Shown piece by piece: positions 28,460 through 38,278 of a DNA stretch of 64,000 nucleotides. The first letter of the stretch is position 1, and each line of letters starts with the position of its first letter. The translations under genes and the position numbers were made by a program. The stretch is from Acidobacteriaceae bacterium (GTDB lineage: Bacteria > Acidobacteriota > Terriglobia > Terriglobales > Acidobacteriaceae): NCBI GenBank assembly GCA_025462885.1, contig JAOAPN010000004.1:1-64000 (forward strand). Reading direction: 5' to 3'. The notes below the pieces were generated by a model, which made no database searches, was not told the DNA's origin, and saw only the letters and a list, made by a program, of their open reading frames with translations.

Positions 28460-30421
28460 CTACAGTCGCTCGACCATCTGTATCCCCGGGGCGGAGGCGC
28501 CGATCGTCCGGACCGCCGCTCCAAACTCCGCTGCCGAGACCGGTCCGCTGAAGAAGCGCCCCTGCGCCTCATCGCACCGGCGCCGCAGTAGAAAACGCAA
28601 TTGCTCCTCCGTCTCCACGCCCTCGGCCACAACTTTCATATTCAGCCCATGCGACATGGCGATGATGGTGCGCACCACGGCTGCGGCGTTCGCGTCATAC
28701 ACCGCCTGCCGTATAAAGCTCTGATCGATCTTCAGCCGGTCCACCTGGTACTGCAGCAGGTAGGTAAAGCTGCAGAATCCCGTCCCGAAGTCATCAATGG
28801 CGATTCGCGCTCCCAGTCCCCGTATCTTCTCGAGCTTGTCCAGGTTCGCCTCCGAGTTCACCATCACCATGCTCTCGGTAATTTCGATCTCAAGATTTCG
28901 ACCCGGAAGGCCGCTGGCGGCCAACGCATCCTCGATCACCTCCAGCAGGTTCTTCTGCTGGAACTGCCGAGGGGAGAGGTTGACCGAGATCGTAAGGTCC
29001 ATCCCCAGATCTTCGCGCATCCGTACCGCGTCTCGACATGCCGTCTGAAACACCCACGCCCCGATCGGCACGATCAACCCCGTCTCCTCAGCCAGCGGGA
29101 TGAATACCGAGGGCGGCACCTGCCCGAGCTTTGGATGCTTCCAGCGTAACAACGCCTCCATTCCGATCACATGCCCGCCCGGAAGCGATACCTGCGGCTG
29201 ATAGTGCAGGCTCAACTCTCCATTCGCCAGAGCATGCCGCAGCACATGCTCCATCGAGAGACGGTCCGCCGTCTCCTTCAGCATGTCCTCCGTGAAGATC
29301 CGGCACTGGTTCCGGCCATCCTCTTTCGCCGCGTACATCGCCGAATCGGCCCGCTTCAGCAGATGCTTTGCGTCTGCCGCAAAATCCGGATAGACGCATG
29401 CCCCGACACTCGCTGTAACGTGAATCTCATGGTCTTCCACGCGGATGGCAGGAGCGATCTGTTGCACCAGGTTCAGTCCGCACTGCTCCACGTCCTCCAG
29501 GCTCAGGATGTCCGGCATCACCACGATGAACTCGTCGCCGCCTACCCGCGCCACGGTGTCCGAGCCACGCACTGCGCGCCGCAACCGTCCCGCCACTTCA
29601 ATCAGCACCTTGTCGCCGTTGCTATGGCCCAGCGAATCGTTGATCCGCTTCAACTGATCCAGATCGATTACGAAGACTGCCACCCGCGTTCCATAGCGTC
29701 GCGCCCGCTCCACCGCCTGCGCGGTATTTTCCTGCAGGAGTGCGCGTCCCGCCAGCTTGGTCAGATGATCGTGCGTGGCCATATGCGTGATGCGCGAGAG
29801 CATATGTTTGCGTTCCGTGACGTCCACCGCAATCCCGACGTAACCGCTCACCTCGCCGGTCTTAGCCGTCACGGCCTGCATCGCCAGGTTCACTGGAATG
29901 CCGCTTCCATCCCGCCGCACGTAGGTCCACTCGCGCTCTTCGATTCCCGTGTCCGATGTATTCGCAATCAGTACATCGAAGCCCTCCCGCACGGACGCTC
30001 GAGTCGCGTTCAGATCCAGTTCCAACGCCCGCGCTTCCAGCTCTTTCTCGTCGTGCAGAATCGTCATCGATGCGGATCCCACCAGCTCCGCACGGCTGTA
30101 TCCGCAGAGGCATTCCGCGGCGAGGTTCATTGCCGTAATCAAACCATCGCGGTCGGTAGCGATCATGCTTAGCGGCGCATTCTGAAAGATGGAATCGTTG
30201 AATTCAGCAACGCAACGACAACTATTTTCCGCCGCCGCCAAAGTTGCGTGCTCAAGCTTGACGGCTTCCGCCACGCGTCGCGCACGAGACCGGGATAGTC
30301 CCACGCCGCCCGCCAGTCCGGCCGAGGCTGCTGCACATAATGCCGTCATCGTTACAACGATGCTGCTCTCCATGTATCTCCACGCCAGTATGAGATCAGA
30401 GTCTGCATCTTTGGTACCCAA
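28460..30421 (-). CDS. PAS-GGDEF-EAL cyclic di-GMP protein
   Basis: The 653-residue protein has an N-terminal hydrophobic segment (VVTMTALCAAASAGLAGGVGL), one PAS/PAC domain (about 60-190), a GGDEF domain with an intact GGDEF near 292 and RGSD inhibitory site, and an EAL domain with EALLRW near 420 and DDFGTG. It resembles residues 205-830 of the neighbouring protein closely, so the two are probably a duplication. Two start codons are possible; ATG at 30373 (residue 17) would still leave the membrane segment. Confidence 0.92.
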   Translation of the reverse strand: MGTKDADSDLILAWRYMESSIVVTMTALCAAASAGLAGGVGLSRSRARRVAEAVKLEHATLAAAENSCRCVAEFNDSIFQNAPLSMIATDRDGLITAMNLAAECLCGYSRAELVGSASMTILHDEKELEARALELDLNATRASVREGFDVLIANTSDTGIEEREWTYVRRDGSGIPVNLAMQAVTAKTGEVSGYVGIAVDVTERKHMLSRITHMATHDHLTKLAGRALLQENTAQAVERARRYGTRVAVFVIDLDQLKRINDSLGHSNGDKVLIEVAGRLRRAVRGSDTVARVGGDEFIVVMPDILSLEDVEQCGLNLVQQIAPAIRVEDHEIHVTASVGACVYPDFAADAKHLLKRADSAMYAAKEDGRNQCRIFTEDMLKETADRLSMEHVLRHALANGELSLHYQPQVSLPGGHVIGMEALLRWKHPKLGQVPPSVFIPLAEETGLIVPIGAWVFQTACRDAVRMREDLGMDLTISVNLSPRQFQQKNLLEVIEDALAASGLPGRNLEIEITESMVMVNSEANLDKLEKIRGLGARIAIDDFGTGFCSFTYLLQYQVDRLKIDQSFIRQAVYDANAAAVVRTIIAMSHGLNMKVVAEGVETEEQLRFLLRRRCDEAQGRFFSGPVSAAEFGAAVRTIGASAPGIQMVERL

Positions 30422-30609
30422 GTAACCAAATCGAAACTTTGGTTATGCAACGCTAGCACCTCGTGCATCTCCGTGAAAAGCATTTGCTGTAGATGAGAAG
30501 AGCAAAGGGAGCCTTCTCGCGTACCGTGCCCCATTCCCGCCAACAGTGCGCTCGCCAGGATGGTTGCCGTCTCGATCCAGAAAGCTCAAACGCATGTATT
30601 ACAGGTGAC

Positions 30610-31587
30610 TCAATCTCCTGCCTTTGCGATCATCCAACCATGCATCTGCATCCAGTTTTCTACCAAGGTCGCAAATATGGAAAGCTCTGGCAGACCCTTC
30701 ACAGCCGTTCCCATTCCCGTGCCGTGCGGGCCACGTTCAAAGATGTGTAACTCCACCGGTGCGCCCGCTAGCTTCATGGCGTCGTAGAACGCCGTAGCGC
30801 TCATCGAGTTCACCGTCTGGTCCGCTGTCGTCGAATAAATCAGACTCGGCGCAGTGTCCTTCGTCACCAGCCGTTCAATGGATACCGACCGCAGCGCCTC
30901 CGGAGTCGGATGATCTCCCAGCAATCCTTCCAGGTTCGTCCCCCGCGGGATCGAAGGGTCCATGCTCAACCTTCCATAGGAAAGAATCGTAAAGTCGGGA
31001 CGATCGCTCACCCGTTCGATCAGATCCGCAGCCTTCGGGTCGCCCTTATCGTGCATCGCCGCCAGATAGCCTGCCAGGTGCGCTCCCGCTGAAAACCCCC
31101 ACACCCCAACCTTGTCCTTTGCCACTCCAAGCTCGTCTGCGTGGCTCCGCACATAGCGGATCGCCCGCGCCCCATCCTGCATCGGGGCAGGGAACTGATA
31201 CCGCAGCCCCAGCCGGTACTCCAGCACGAACGCCGTCACTCCATGCGCACTCAACCAGCGTGCCTCGGTCGCGCCTTCCTTCTCCATCATCAGGTTGCGA
31301 TAGCCTCCCCCCGGCATCACGATCACCGCGGAGCGCACCCCTCGCCCCTCGGCCGGATACTCATACATCTTGGGAACGTCGCCATCCTCGCGTCCAAGTG
31401 CTCCGGGAGCACCCGCCGGCCACAGGACCACGGTCTTCGTAAACCCAGCCGGAGCCTTGATCTTCACCGTCGGGCGCAACGCAGGCCTTGCTGCCAGTGA
31501 GGCAGGATGCCGCGGAGCGGCCAGCACACCAACACCAGCCCACGCCGGAACAAACAGGCCAGCCAGCAATAAAACTGAAAGTCTCAT
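30610..31587 (-). CDS. secreted alpha/beta-hydrolase (esterase, BD-FAE/xylan-esterase-like)
   Basis: The 325-residue product has a signal peptide (MRLSVLLLAGLFVPAWAGVGVLA) and an alpha/beta-hydrolase core with oxyanion motif MPGGGYRNL, nucleophile GFSAGAH, an acid residue near STTADQTV and the catalytic histidine in FERGPHGTG. This is the layout of acetyl-xylan or carbohydrate esterases of the BD-FAE type. The in-frame start at 31686 would put 33 charged residues before the signal peptide, so ATG at 31587 is preferred, though its ribosome-binding site is poor. Confidence 0.85.
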   Translation of the reverse strand: MRLSVLLLAGLFVPAWAGVGVLAAPRHPASLAARPALRPTVKIKAPAGFTKTVVLWPAGAPGALGREDGDVPKMYEYPAEGRGVRSAVIVMPGGGYRNLMMEKEGATEARWLSAHGVTAFVLEYRLGLRYQFPAPMQDGARAIRYVRSHADELGVAKDKVGVWGFSAGAHLAGYLAAMHDKGDPKAADLIERVSDRPDFTILSYGRLSMDPSIPRGTNLEGLLGDHPTPEALRSVSIERLVTKDTAPSLIYSTTADQTVNSMSATAFYDAMKLAGAPVELHIFERGPHGTGMGTAVKGLPELSIFATLVENWMQMHGWMIAKAGD

Positions 31588-31703
31588 GGAGCCGTCAGCA
31601 TACACCCAATACCGCTGCGGATATATCCTCAATTGCTCACGGTAACCCGTCACGAAATCCACTCCGACCGCAACTCCTCCGGACAACTCTCGTCTAAGCC
31701 ACT

Positions 31704-32945
31704 ATGAGTCCCACGAACGTCCAGCCAGCGACTGCTGTCCGCACTGTCCAGCCGTCTTTCCTTCCGCACCTCGCAGCGCTGGTCTTTGTCGCCTTTGCCC
31801 CAAGCCTCTTCGCGCAACAGACTCCCGTCCCAAAGCCCGAATCCGCGACCACGACCCTCTCCGTCGACGCCCGCCTCGTCAATCTCCCCGTAGTCGTCCG
31901 CGACAAAAAAGGCGCCCTCATCCAGAACCTCACCAAGGACGACTTCGTCCTCAAGGTCGACGGCCACGCCCAGACCATCCGTTACTTCGATCAGGACGCC
32001 AACCTTCCCCTCACCCTCGGTCTGCTCGTCGACACCAGCCAGTCCCAGCGGAGTGCCCTCGACGAAGAGCGCACCGCCAGCAGCGCGTTCCTCGATCAGA
32101 TGATCAATCCTCAAGGAAGTTCTGAGAAGCCGCCAGCGTCCGGCCGAATCCCCGACAAAGCCTTCGTCATCCAATTCTCCCGCACTGTCGAGCTCCTGCA
32201 GGACGTCACCTCCTCTCGCCCCAAACTTCAAGCCGCTCTCAAGGAGCTCGACACCACCAGCCCCAGCTCCCCTCCACCCGACGACTCCAATGATTCCAAC
32301 GACCGGAGTGGTGGCCGGAGTCGAGGCGACCACGGAGGAGGCACCGCCCTCTACGACGCCACCTTCCTCGCCGCCGACGAGATCATGGCCAAACAAAAGG
32401 GACGTAAAGCCCTCATACTCCTCACCGATGGCGTCGACAGTGGCAGCAAGGAGTCCCTCACCCAGGCCATCGAGTCCGCGCAGCGCGCCGACGTCATTGT
32501 CTACGCCATCTACTTCAAAGGCGAAGAGCCTCGCCACGACGACGACCGCCGCGGCAGTGGAGGCGGCGGCGGTCGCCAGGGCGGAGGCATCGGCTTTCCC
32601 GGCGGAGGCCGCTTCCCGGGTGGCGGCTCTCCCGGTGGTGGTAACGGCGGTGGCAGAGGTGGACAGCGCAGCCCATCCACCGACCGTGCCGACGGAAGAA
32701 AGACCCTCGACCGCATGGCACAGGAGACCGGCGGCCGCCTCTTCGAAGTCTCCAAAAAGCAGACCACCGCCCAGATCTACACCCAGATCGCGGAAGAACT
32801 GCGAGCCCAGTACCGTCTCGGCTACACCCCGGATAAAGAAACCGCCTCCGACGGCTATCACCAGATCGACCTCACCCTCCGCGACTCCGACAAACAAAAG
32901 AAGCTCACCATCCAGACCCGCGACGGCTACTACACCGGCAAGTAG
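31704..32945 (+). CDS. VWFA-related acidobacterial secreted protein
   Basis: The 413-residue protein has a signal peptide (about 1-38), then the acidobacterial VWFA-related domain (TIGR03436): LVNLPVVVRDKKGALIQNLTKDDFVLKVDGHAQTI followed by a von Willebrand A fold with LTLGLLVDTSQSQRS in the metal-site position. Between about 283 and 325 there is a Gly/Arg-rich insert (GGGGGRQGGGIGFPGGGRFPGG). The end, QYRLGYTPDKETASDGYHQIDLTL, is typical of the family. Its function is unknown; adhesion or envelope assembly is inferred from the fold. It starts 18 bp beyond the start region of the divergent esterase gene. Confidence 0.9.
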   Translation: MSPTNVQPATAVRTVQPSFLPHLAALVFVAFAPSLFAQQTPVPKPESATTTLSVDARLVNLPVVVRDKKGALIQNLTKDDFVLKVDGHAQTIRYFDQDANLPLTLGLLVDTSQSQRSALDEERTASSAFLDQMINPQGSSEKPPASGRIPDKAFVIQFSRTVELLQDVTSSRPKLQAALKELDTTSPSSPPPDDSNDSNDRSGGRSRGDHGGGTALYDATFLAADEIMAKQKGRKALILLTDGVDSGSKESLTQAIESAQRADVIVYAIYFKGEEPRHDDDRRGSGGGGGRQGGGIGFPGGGRFPGGGSPGGGNGGGRGGQRSPSTDRADGRKTLDRMAQETGGRLFEVSKKQTTAQIYTQIAEELRAQYRLGYTPDKETASDGYHQIDLTLRDSDKQKKLTIQTRDGYYTGK

Positions 32946-33018
32946 TCAGCGGCATCATCAACGCCCTCAACCTTCAATGCCGCCCTTAACCCTCAATAAC
33001 GCCCTTACCCTCGTTTTT

Positions 33019-33101
33019 GCAGGCTGAAGGCCTGCGATTCCCTAGCCCAGGGCAAAGCCCTGGGTTAGCAACAGTCAAGCCATTGCGGGCTGAAGGCCCG
33101 C
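33019..33101. repeat. cluster of three REP-like hairpins
   Basis: Three hairpins lie in the 289-bp gap between the VWFA and thioredoxin genes: GCAGGC-TGAAG-GCCTGC (33019-33035), a 12-bp stem with AAA loop (33042-33068) and GCGGGC-TGAAG-GCCCGC (33085-33101). The first and third share the loop TGAAG. Nothing else is seen in this gap. Confidence 0.65.
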
Positions 33102-33234
33102 GCTAACAGATTGTCCAATACGTCAAACCTCAACTCCCCAGCAAATCCCCAGGCAGAATAGGTCGATTCGCCCTGGCAATCTTTGCGTCTCTTGATGGCT
33201 TTCATGCATCATCTCTATTGAAACCAAGGACGCC

Positions 33235-33729
33235 ATGACTCTGCCATCGATCACCACCCTGCTCCGCACCGCGCTCCTCGCACTCGTCGTAGCACCCGCA
33301 GCAAATCTTGTCGCGCAAGGCCCCACCCCCATCGGCAAGAAACATATCTACCTCACCGAAGCCAATGCCAAAGCCGATATCGCCGCTGCCATTGCGAAGG
33401 CCCGCAAGGAACACAAGCGCATCATTCTGGACTTCGGTGGAGACTGGTGCGGCGACTGCCAGGTCCTCGACATCTACTTCCGCCAGTCGCCCAACGCGGA
33501 CCTCCTCGCCAAACACTTCGTCCTCGTTCACGTCGATATTGGCCGCTACGACAACAACACCGATGTAGCGAAGAAGTACAAGATCCCCCTCGAGAAAGGC
33601 GTTCCCGCCCTCGCCGTCCTGAACTCCAGCGGCACACTCCTCTACTCCCAGGAGAATAAAGAGTTTGAGCACATGGCCAGCATGACGCCCCAATCCGTCA
33701 CGGAGTTCCTGAACCGGTGGAAGTTTTAA
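33235..33729 (+). CDS. periplasmic thioredoxin-like protein
   Basis: The 164-residue protein has a signal peptide (about 1-28) and a thioredoxin fold. The active site is WCGDC (GGDWCGDCQVLD, about 64-75), and the cis-proline loop GVPALAVL is present. The Asp between the cysteines is unusual compared with WCGPC and is seen in thioredoxin-7-like or DUF953-type members; it should change the redox potential. It may reduce or form disulfides in exported proteins. The stop overlaps a potential start of the next gene. Confidence 0.87.
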   Translation: MTLPSITTLLRTALLALVVAPAANLVAQGPTPIGKKHIYLTEANAKADIAAAIAKARKEHKRIILDFGGDWCGDCQVLDIYFRQSPNADLLAKHFVLVHVDIGRYDNNTDVAKKYKIPLEKGVPALAVLNSSGTLLYSQENKEFEHMASMTPQSVTEFLNRWKF

Positions 33730-33761
33730 CCCGGCGTATCTTCCGTATCATCGCTACCCCC

Positions 33762-34649
33762 ATGGCGCGGAGTCACGCCGTGCGACAATTCCTGCGCTTT
33801 CCCGCCCTCCTGCATCGCATCTATCTTCGCGCTGCCGGACACGATCTTTTTAACCTCGCCCAATCCACCGCCTACTCTGCGATGGTTGCGATCTTTCCTG
33901 CCCTGATTGTCCTGGCTGCTGTCATCGGCGAACTCCCCGACACCGCTCCTCTCCGCTTTCAGATGGCCGAATTCTTTGATCGCATCCTTCCCTCCGACGT
34001 CAGCCCTCTCCTGCAGGGTTACTTCGTGGAAGCTCCCCACAACGCCCGCTCCGGTCGCGTCCTCATCCTCGCCGCCATCGTGAGCATCACAGGAGCCTCC
34101 AGCGTCATTGCCAAGCTCATGGAAGGCATCCGCCGCGCCCATCATCTGCCACCCGATTGCTGGTCCGTCTGGCGTCGCCGCGGACGAGCCTACCTGCTCG
34201 TGCCGCTGTCCCTGCTCCCATTCGTTATCACCAGCGCGCTCGTCGTCTTCGGCCAGATCATCACCACCTGGATCGCCATGCACGTCATGCTCTCCGCCCG
34301 AACCCCGGTCTATGTCATCGCGCTTATCATTCGCTGGACCGTCGCCCTTGCCGGCAGCGTCGGACTTCTCGCGCTGCTGTACCACATGGGAACTCCCCTG
34401 AAGCAATCCTGGAAGCGCACCCTGCCCGGAGCGACCGCCGCGACTGCCATGTGGTTCCTCACCACCCTGGTCTTCGGTTGGTACGTCACCCGCTTCGCCA
34501 ACTACTCCCAGGTCTACGGTTCCCTCGGTGCCGGCATCGCCCTTCTCTTCTGGCTGTATCTCATCGCACTCAGCATCCTCTGCGGCGCGGAATTCAACGC
34601 CCGCAGTACCATGCCGCCCCCAGTTCCGCCCTCTCCAGAAGCCACTTAG
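33762..34649 (+). CDS. YihY/BrkB-family inner-membrane protein
   Basis: This 295-residue protein has six membrane spans and the YihY motifs: AYSAMVAIFPALIVLAAV near the start and SYGSLGAGIALLFWLYLIALSILCGAEFNA near the end. The family was once called ribonuclease BN in error; its transport or structural role is unknown. The start is uncertain: GTG at 33717 overlaps the thioredoxin gene and adds 15 residues, ATG at 33762 is preferred on codon identity only. No clear ribosome-binding site is seen for either. Confidence 0.87.
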   Translation: MARSHAVRQFLRFPALLHRIYLRAAGHDLFNLAQSTAYSAMVAIFPALIVLAAVIGELPDTAPLRFQMAEFFDRILPSDVSPLLQGYFVEAPHNARSGRVLILAAIVSITGASSVIAKLMEGIRRAHHLPPDCWSVWRRRGRAYLLVPLSLLPFVITSALVVFGQIITTWIAMHVMLSARTPVYVIALIIRWTVALAGSVGLLALLYHMGTPLKQSWKRTLPGATAATAMWFLTTLVFGWYVTRFANYSQVYGSLGAGIALLFWLYLIALSILCGAEFNARSTMPPPVPPSPEAT

Positions 34650-34813
34650 GCTCCTCCGGCTCCAATTTCCGGCACACATCGCTTCCCCCAGTTAGAATTG
34701 CCTTCGGGCATCAAAACCCGAAACTGAAGTCACTTCATCACTCCAATTCAGTAAACCGCTCGATCCAACAGAAGTAACGCATACCAGTATCCTCAGCTCT
34801 ACCCGAAAACCTT

Positions 34814-36352
34814 ATGTCGATTGACACCCCGTTTCCAGAGTCGCAACGCACCCGCCGCGCCAAGATCGTAGCCACCCTTGGCCCCTCCTGCAGCACCCCG
34901 GAGGTCTTCCGTCAGCTCGTTCGCGCCGGCCTCGACGTCGCCCGCCTCAACTTCTCCCACGGTACCCACGCCCAGAAGGCCGAACTCATCCAGATGGTTC
35001 GGACTATCGCCCGCGAAGAGAACAAGCCCATCTGTATCCTCGCCGACCTGCAGGGGCCCAAGATCCGCACCGGCAAGCTCAAGGACCACAAGCCCGTCCA
35101 GCTCGTCGCCGGAAAGCGCCTCACCATCACCCCCCGCGAGATCGAAGGCACCGCCTCTCTCGTCGGAACTACATTCACGACGCTCGCCGAGAACCTCGAG
35201 CCCGGCTCCCGCATCCTGCTCTCCGACGGCCTGATCGAACTTCGCGTCGAAGCGGTCAAGGGGGTCGATGTGGTCTGCGAGATCATCAACGGCGGCACGC
35301 TCGGCGAGAACAAGGGCATCAACCTTCCCGGCATCGCCGTCAACGTCCCGTCGCTTACCGAAAAGGACGAGGAAGACCTCATCTTCGCCATCGGCCAGGG
35401 CGTCGACACCGTCGCCGTCTCCTTCGTCCGCACCGCCGACGACGTCCGCCACGTCAAGGGCCGCCTCGCCGCCCTCAAGTCCGACGCCTGGATCATCGCC
35501 AAGCTAGAGAAGCCCCAGGCCATCGAGCATCTCGACTCCATCCTTGAAGTCGCCGACGGCATCATGGTCGCCCGCGGAGACCTCGGCGTCGAAGTACCCC
35601 CCGAAAAAGTCCCCGCTATCCAGAAGCACATCATCCGTCGCGCTGCCGAGTACCGCAAGCCCGTCATCACCGCTACCCAGATGCTCGAGTCGATGATCGA
35701 GAACCCGCGCCCCACCCGCGCCGAGGCCTCCGACGTCGCCAACGCCATCTACGACGGTACCGACGCCGTCATGCTCTCGGGCGAGTCCGCCGCCGGAAAG
35801 TACCCCGTCGAGTCCGTCGCCATGATGGCCAAGATCGTCGTCGAGACGGAGCACCAGATCCGCATCGATCCCAGCCCGGCTCGGGTCACCCTCCGTGCGA
35901 CCAGCCTCTCCGTCGCCGAGACCATCTGCGAGTCCATGTCGCACGCTACGGAAGAGCTGGACATCGCAGCCATCGCCATCTTCACCGAGACCGGCATGAC
36001 CGCACGTCTGCTCTCCAAGTACCACCCCGACCCACCCATCTTTGCCCTCTCGCCCTTCGAGAGCGTCATCAACCGCTGCATGCTGCTCTGGGGAACCTTC
36101 CCCATCCTCTGCAAGCGTTTCCGCGATACCGACAAGCTCGTCGAGATGGCCGAAGTCCTGCTCGAGGACCTGGGCTACGTCCAGCGGCGTCAGATCGTAG
36201 GCATCGTCGCTGGAACCCGCACCAAGTCCGGCGCCACCAACTTCATGCGCCTCCACATGGTCGGCGACCGCGACCTGGAAGACAGCGCAAAGCCCACAAA
36301 GAAATCCCCTTCGGCCGCTTCGAAAGACAAGTCAAAGAAGAAAAAGAAGTAA
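34814..36352 (+). CDS. pyk: pyruvate kinase
   Basis: The 512-residue enzyme converts phosphoenolpyruvate and ADP to pyruvate and ATP. It shows the N-terminal KIVATLGPSCSTPEVFRQLVRAGLDVARLNFSHGTH, the substrate loop LQGPKIRTGKL, the active-site signature IIAKLEKPQAI with its catalytic lysine, and EASDVANAIYDGTDAVMLSGESA. The C-terminal regulatory domain is followed by a Lys-rich tail (KDKSKKKKK, last 25 residues) not usual for the family. A terminator follows 27 bp after the stop. Confidence 0.96.
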   Translation: MSIDTPFPESQRTRRAKIVATLGPSCSTPEVFRQLVRAGLDVARLNFSHGTHAQKAELIQMVRTIAREENKPICILADLQGPKIRTGKLKDHKPVQLVAGKRLTITPREIEGTASLVGTTFTTLAENLEPGSRILLSDGLIELRVEAVKGVDVVCEIINGGTLGENKGINLPGIAVNVPSLTEKDEEDLIFAIGQGVDTVAVSFVRTADDVRHVKGRLAALKSDAWIIAKLEKPQAIEHLDSILEVADGIMVARGDLGVEVPPEKVPAIQKHIIRRAAEYRKPVITATQMLESMIENPRPTRAEASDVANAIYDGTDAVMLSGESAAGKYPVESVAMMAKIVVETEHQIRIDPSPARVTLRATSLSVAETICESMSHATEELDIAAIAIFTETGMTARLLSKYHPDPPIFALSPFESVINRCMLLWGTFPILCKRFRDTDKLVEMAEVLLEDLGYVQRRQIVGIVAGTRTKSGATNFMRLHMVGDRDLEDSAKPTKKSPSAASKDKSKKKKK

Positions 36353-36379
36353 CCTGTTGCAGAACAGCTACGAACAAAA

Positions 36380-36407
36380 AGAGCCGCCTCGATTCCGAGG
36401 CGGCTCT
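36380..36407 (+). terminator. terminator after pyk
   Basis: A perfect 12-bp stem (36380-36391 with 36396-36407) and loop ATTC, followed by TAGTTT, ends the pyk transcript. Confidence 0.8.
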
Positions 36408-36508
36408 TAGTTTGAACCGATTCGCCAGCGGTCCCAAGCCGTTCAGCACAAAGGCCCCTGACCCATTCGGGTGATGGCTCGATCCGCACTCCTCTTTTAA
36501 CCTTCCAG

Positions 36509-38278
36509 ATGAAGCGTGATGCGACTTCCGGGTGGAGAAATGAGATCGCACAAATGAATAATCTTGGGCTCTACCGAGCAGTCTCGAGTCTGCTGCGAAT
36601 CAAGTACCGCACCAAGATCATGTTGATCGCCTTCGCAGGTACGCATGTCCCCCTGCTCGCGCTCATCTTCTATTTCGTTCAGAAGACCGTCCCCGGCGGC
36701 GTCGACTTCAAAATCCTTGTTATTGCCACCCTCGCCACGCTGGGCGGAACTGCCCTTACCTTGACCATTCTTAACTATCTGCTGCAACCGATCTTTCTCA
36801 CCGCTCGCAGCCTCAAGGAATACGCGCAGGAAGGCATCCTGCCCGATCTCCCCACCGGATTCACCGACGAAGCCGGCACCCTGATGGCCGACGCTCAGAG
36901 CGCCCTGCTCAAACTCGACGCCAGCCTCCGCCGTCTCACCGACTTCGATCAGGTCACCGCCCTCCCCACCCGCCACGCCTTCATGCGCGTTCTCGATACC
37001 GAGACGTCGGTCGAAGCCGGCCTCGCGCTCTGCGCCATGAACGTAAGCAATTACGACCGGATCGCCGCCGCCTTCGGCCAGTCAGCCGTCAACTCCGTCA
37101 TGGTCGGAATCGCAGCGCGATTCCGCGATCTCCTCGGTGATGAAGCTCCTCTCTCCCGCGTCGGAACCAACATCTTTGTCTTCACCCTCGATCTAAACCA
37201 GGCTGGCGATCTGGCCAGCCGCGTGGAGGCGATCCGTCTCGCCATCGAGAGCGAACTATTTCTGCCCGGCCTCAGTCTCCGCCTCGAAGTCAATGCGGGA
37301 GTATCACTGCATCCCGGCGGCCTCCTCGATGCTGAACGCCTCATCAACGAGGCCATCTCCGCGTTGGCCGAGACCCATGTCGAAAGCGCGATCCACACCA
37401 CCTTCTTCTCTCCCCAGCAGAACGAGCGCGCCCGCGACGTCTTCCTCCTTGAGCGTGATATCCGCCTCGCCATCGAGCAGGAAAACTTCTCCGTGCACTA
37501 CCAGCCCATCATCGACATCGCCGTCGGTCGCGTCGTCGGTGCCGAAGCGCTCGTCCGCTGGTCGCACCCCACCCGGGGCATGGTCTCTCCCCTCGCCTTT
37601 ATTCCCATCGCGGAGCAGAGCGGCCTGATGGATGCCATCGGCATGCGCGTCCTCCAGCAGGTCTGCCGTCAGATGGGCCGCTGGGTCGGCACCCCCCTCG
37701 AAAACGTCAAGGTCTCCATCAACCTCTCCGCCCGCCAGTTCCTCAACCCCGACGCTGTTCTCCAGATCAGTGACGCTCTCGAAGCGAACAAGGTCTCCCC
37801 GCACAACCTCGAAATCGAACTCACCGAGACTACTGTTATTCAGGACACCGAACGCACCCTGCTCATCCTGCAGGTTCTGCGCAAGATGGGCATCACCATC
37901 GCCATCGACGACTTCGGCACCGGCTACTCCGGCCTCAGCTACCTCAAGACGCTGCCCTTCGACCGCCTCAAGATCGATCGCGAGTTCATCCAGAATGTAG
38001 ACCAGACCATCACCAGCAAAGCCATCTGCAAGTCCCTCATCGAGCTCGCCAGCGGCCTCGGAATCGAAGTTCTCGCCGAAGGAACCGAGACTGCTGCTGA
38101 AGTCCGCATGATGCGCTCGCTCGGCTGCAGCCTTTATCAGGGCTACCACTTTGCCCGCCCCTTGCCCGCAGACAAATTCCTTGAGGCCGTACAGCTCATC
38201 GAAGCCGACCTCGCCTCTCAATTTGAGTCTGGGGAATGGATTCAGCCGACCGTGACCCCCTTCACGCTCTCTCTATAG
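36509..38278 (+). CDS. EAL phosphodiesterase with degenerate GGDEF
   Basis: The 589-residue membrane protein has two spans (about 37-58 and 68-90) and a HAMP-like stretch, then a GGDEF-type domain whose signature is changed to VGTNIF (about 218-223), so it cannot make c-di-GMP. The EAL domain is intact: AEALVRW near 345, ELTETTV, DDFGTGYSGL and LAEGTET. The protein is thus a likely c-di-GMP phosphodiesterase with a regulatory pseudo-GGDEF domain. ATG at 36554 is an alternative start. It is the third c-di-GMP protein within 13 kb. Confidence 0.9.
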   Translation: MKRDATSGWRNEIAQMNNLGLYRAVSSLLRIKYRTKIMLIAFAGTHVPLLALIFYFVQKTVPGGVDFKILVIATLATLGGTALTLTILNYLLQPIFLTARSLKEYAQEGILPDLPTGFTDEAGTLMADAQSALLKLDASLRRLTDFDQVTALPTRHAFMRVLDTETSVEAGLALCAMNVSNYDRIAAAFGQSAVNSVMVGIAARFRDLLGDEAPLSRVGTNIFVFTLDLNQAGDLASRVEAIRLAIESELFLPGLSLRLEVNAGVSLHPGGLLDAERLINEAISALAETHVESAIHTTFFSPQQNERARDVFLLERDIRLAIEQENFSVHYQPIIDIAVGRVVGAEALVRWSHPTRGMVSPLAFIPIAEQSGLMDAIGMRVLQQVCRQMGRWVGTPLENVKVSINLSARQFLNPDAVLQISDALEANKVSPHNLEIELTETTVIQDTERTLLILQVLRKMGITIAIDDFGTGYSGLSYLKTLPFDRLKIDREFIQNVDQTITSKAICKSLIELASGLGIEVLAEGTETAAEVRMMRSLGCSLYQGYHFARPLPADKFLEAVQLIEADLASQFESGEWIQPTVTPFTLSL

